In this document: positions 62,563 through 64,000 of the stretch, one piece after another
How positions within the stretch are numbered: the first letter of the stretch is position 1
How the letters are laid out: every line of letters begins with the position of its first letter
Program-made: the position numbers and the translations under genes
The notes under the pieces: generated by a model
What the model was told of the DNA's origin: nothing
The model's input: the letters and a program-made list of their open reading frames with translations, nothing else
Databases searched by the model: none
DNA from: VXOZ01 sp965220045
Lineage (GTDB): Bacteria; Chloroflexota; UBA11872; VXOZ01
NCBI GenBank assembly: GCA_965220045.1
Contig: OZ244803.1
Coordinates: 2,728,001-2,792,000 of the forward strand
Length of the DNA: 64,000 bases
Direction of reading: 5' to 3'

Positions 62563-63603
62563 GTGATACGCAGCGTACAGTCCGTCCTTCGTCGACCAGT
62601 GACTGCCGCGATTCGCAGCGCCTATGGCATCCCTAGCACGGATGAAGTTCATTTGCACAGGTCTGCTGCGACCAAGGGCGAGGACACGCCTGAATTCAAG
62701 AGCGAACGCCCTATGAAGTCGGCAAAGATCACCGATGCGCAGAAACATGTAGGAACGGGAACGTTGCCGATCGGCATAGCAGGACTGAATGCGAAAACTT
62801 GGCAAAGCAATCTCGACTTTAGTTCTCTGCCAAGCGATCTCATCATCGATTTCCGGCGCGCGGGTATGCGCGGCGAGTATCGTGACTTGGCGGGAGCGGA
62901 GGCGGTGTGGGAGACGATTCCACATCATATACGCATGGCTGGCCCGGAAGCGGTGATAACCTTCCTTGAAGGCAAAGAATGGAGCCATATTGTAGCGCAC
63001 AGTAGAGGAGGCAGCGACAGCGCCAGCAATGGCATTTTCGAAGATGGAGACGTTAACCGGGCGCGTGGCGCTGAGATGATGACGAGCGAAGAGTTGGGTG
63101 GGGCGCAGCAGGCCTTGCAAATGGAGGGATTACGTCAAGCGGTAGAGTTGACGGCCACAGTCATGGTTCCGGCAGCGCTCGTTACGTCGGTGGTGGAAAG
63201 TGTCTTTGCCGTGATGGAGGATGGCTTGCGCTACTATGACGGGGAGATGAGAAAGGCCGAACTCCAATCGCGTGTGTGGAGACGTCTGCTAAAGCGGGCA
63301 GCCGTTGGTGCGGTCATCGCTGGGATAATCGTGGGGCTGACAATTGCAATTCCCACGTTTATCCCCGTTTTAAGCGTATTGACGTGGCCGCTCACTCTGG
63401 TGTGTATCCTAGTGTATGGATATCGCTCCCTAAAACTGGGCGCAGAATGGATGGAGAGAGTGGGGCCTGAGCCGGTAGCCACGGCTTTGCGTCAGGCAAT
63501 AGAGGTCTCTGACAGTTCCCGGCAAGCAGCAAAGGGCACAGTCGTCCGTACGTGGCAAGGCGCCGGAGGCCTTTCCAACCGAGCGATTCAATGGGTCGGA
63601 TAG
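62563..63603 (+). CDS. unknown membrane protein with HNH-like motif
   Basis: A 346-residue protein of no named family. Residues 140-174 read WSHIVAHSRGGSDSASNG-IFEDGDVNRARGAEMMT, which follows the spacing of HNH/His-Me-finger nucleases (H142, H146, N156, N165), although the usual CxxC zinc ribbon is absent. Helices 190-220 lead to an amphipathic, basic stretch (SRVWRRLLKRAA) and two membrane segments (about 246-266 and 268-287). A C-terminal helix follows. GTG 62563 has GAGGTGG upstream. The gene is AT-richer than its neighbours, consistent with transfer. A membrane-tethered nuclease or toxin is possible but unproven. Confidence 0.5.
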   Translation: MIRSVQSVLRRPVTAAIRSAYGIPSTDEVHLHRSAATKGEDTPEFKSERPMKSAKITDAQKHVGTGTLPIGIAGLNAKTWQSNLDFSSLPSDLIIDFRRAGMRGEYRDLAGAEAVWETIPHHIRMAGPEAVITFLEGKEWSHIVAHSRGGSDSASNGIFEDGDVNRARGAEMMTSEELGGAQQALQMEGLRQAVELTATVMVPAALVTSVVESVFAVMEDGLRYYDGEMRKAELQSRVWRRLLKRAAVGAVIAGIIVGLTIAIPTFIPVLSVLTWPLTLVCILVYGYRSLKLGAEWMERVGPEPVATALRQAIEVSDSSRQAAKGTVVRTWQGAGGLSNRAIQWVG

Positions 63604-63617
63604 ACCAAAGCGCTGCG

Positions 63618-63681
63618 AAGGTTTCAGAAACCTTGCCTATCAAAAGAAGGAAGGGACCCACGCGGCGACGTGCGTCCCTTC
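63618..63681. terminator. two hairpins between convergent genes
   Basis: AAGGTTT..AAACCTT (63618-63634, loop CAG) ends the HNH-like transcript. GAAGGGAC..GTCCCTTC (63650-63681, with an inner CACG/CGTG) lies just before the stop of the minus-strand rhodanese and could serve both directions. Confidence 0.6.
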
Positions 63682-63712
63682 GAAATCTCCCGGGACCGTG
63701 TGGCAAATTCGC

Positions 63713-64000
63713 CTACGGGTTGGAGCCGGTGTTGATCTTGGTATCCTCGCGGTTGCCCCACTCGGCCCATGCGCCGTCGTAGTTCTGGACGTTGTTGTAG
63801 CCCAGCAGCCGTGCCACAAAGTAGGCCACGGACGAACGTACTGCCGTCTGGCAGTGGGCATAGACTGTGGTGTCCTCCGTAATGCCGGCGGCATTGAAGA
63901 GCTCTGTCAGCTCATCTGCCGTCTTGAAGGTGCGGGCGTCGGTGCCTCTGAGGTACACGACCCAGTCCTGGTTGATAGCGCCGGGAATGTGTCCGCCGCG
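63713..64000 (-). CDS. rhodanese-like sulfurtransferase, partial
   Basis: The C-terminal 95 residues of a thiosulfate or mercaptopyruvate sulfurtransferase; the gene continues past the window end. It enters with RGGHIPGAINQDW, the standard rhodanese block, and carries the active-site cysteine in VYAHCQTAVRSS followed by LLGYNNVQNYDGAWAEWGN. The GTG at 63958 is internal. It converges on the HNH-like gene. Confidence 0.87.
   Translation of the reverse strand, partial: RGGHIPGAINQDWVVYLRGTDARTFKTADELTELFNAAGITEDTTVYAHCQTAVRSSVAYFVARLLGYNNVQNYDGAWAEWGNREDTKINTGSNP

Noticed and set aside
1..64000. tRNA and rRNA genes
   Set aside because: No GGTTCGAATCC-type T-arm with a matching acceptor stem and no rRNA signature was noticed by eye; a covariance-model search would be needed to exclude them firmly.

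Overview
The window is about 60% GC, uses the standard code (TGA, TAG and TAA all end genes) and is densely coded on both strands. No rRNA, tRNA or CRISPR array was recognised. Its gene families suggest an uncultured, free-living or host-associated bacterium of the Chloroflexota type. These include DUF3604 PHP hydrolases, a galactonate-dehydratase-type enolase-superfamily enzyme, three DegT/DnrJ aminotransferases, Gfo/Idh dehydrogenases, a BtrH_N/DUF4872 protein, a C45 acyltransferase and a PQQ-repeat lipoprotein. Many short palindromes of the gtcattcccgc..gcgggaatcc type lie between genes. This placement is inference from gene content; there is no marker gene other than pyrG, hisB and hisD.

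Layout. 1-6.3 kb: the end of a DUF3604 hydrolase, an alpha/beta hydrolase, a secreted tandem zincin-like protein and a BtrH_N/DUF4872 protein. 6.8-13.3 kb: a complete oligopeptide-type ABC importer (lipoprotein receptor, two permeases, two ATPases). 13.6-19.2 kb, minus strand: PQQ-propeller lipoprotein, galactonate dehydratase-like enzyme and a Gfo/Idh oxidoreductase, with a tangle of nested MITEs between the last two. 19.7-26 kb, minus strand: two glycosyltransferase-9 proteins coupled to hisB, then an AllA-fold protein, hisD and a phosphoesterase. 26.4-28.5 kb, plus strand: an HprK-like P-loop protein and a phosphosulfolactate synthase-like protein. 28.7-37.4 kb, minus strand: a nucleotidyltransferase-like protein, C45 acyltransferase, NodB-like deacetylase, glycerol-dehydrogenase-like protein, DegT aminotransferase and a GATase-NodB fusion. 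37.7-39.2 kb: a sodium/solute symporter. 39.4-49.7 kb: two near-identical 1060-bp IS481-like elements, a tandem pair of NIF3-like paralogues, a second DegT, a DUF3574 lipoprotein and a second DUF3604 protein. 49.8-56.1 kb: an ankyrin protein, a degenerate MBL-fold protein with pyrG, an MFS exporter and a second Gfo/Idh protein. 56.4-57.7 kb: another IS481-family element. 57.9-64 kb: a third DegT, an amidohydrolase, a D-threonine-aldolase-like enzyme, an AT-richer islet (small conserved protein plus a membrane HNH-like protein) and the end of a rhodanese.

The most striking observation is a broken voltage-gated sodium-channel gene on the minus strand at 47566-49657. A MITE splits it, and a full IS copy sits inside that MITE. 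The IS has clean 5-bp target duplications in the same ATTCC/GGAAT core used by the other IS copy. A second point of interest is the 62-63.6 kb islet, where a consensus-like promoter overlapped by an 8-bp inverted repeat drives an unknown protein with an HNH-like motif followed by membrane helices.

Together the metabolic genes look like a scavenging lifestyle: peptide and solute import, sugar-acid and polyol oxidation, sugar-amine formation and deacetylation. Essential biosynthetic genes (pyrG, hisB, hisD) are scattered among them.
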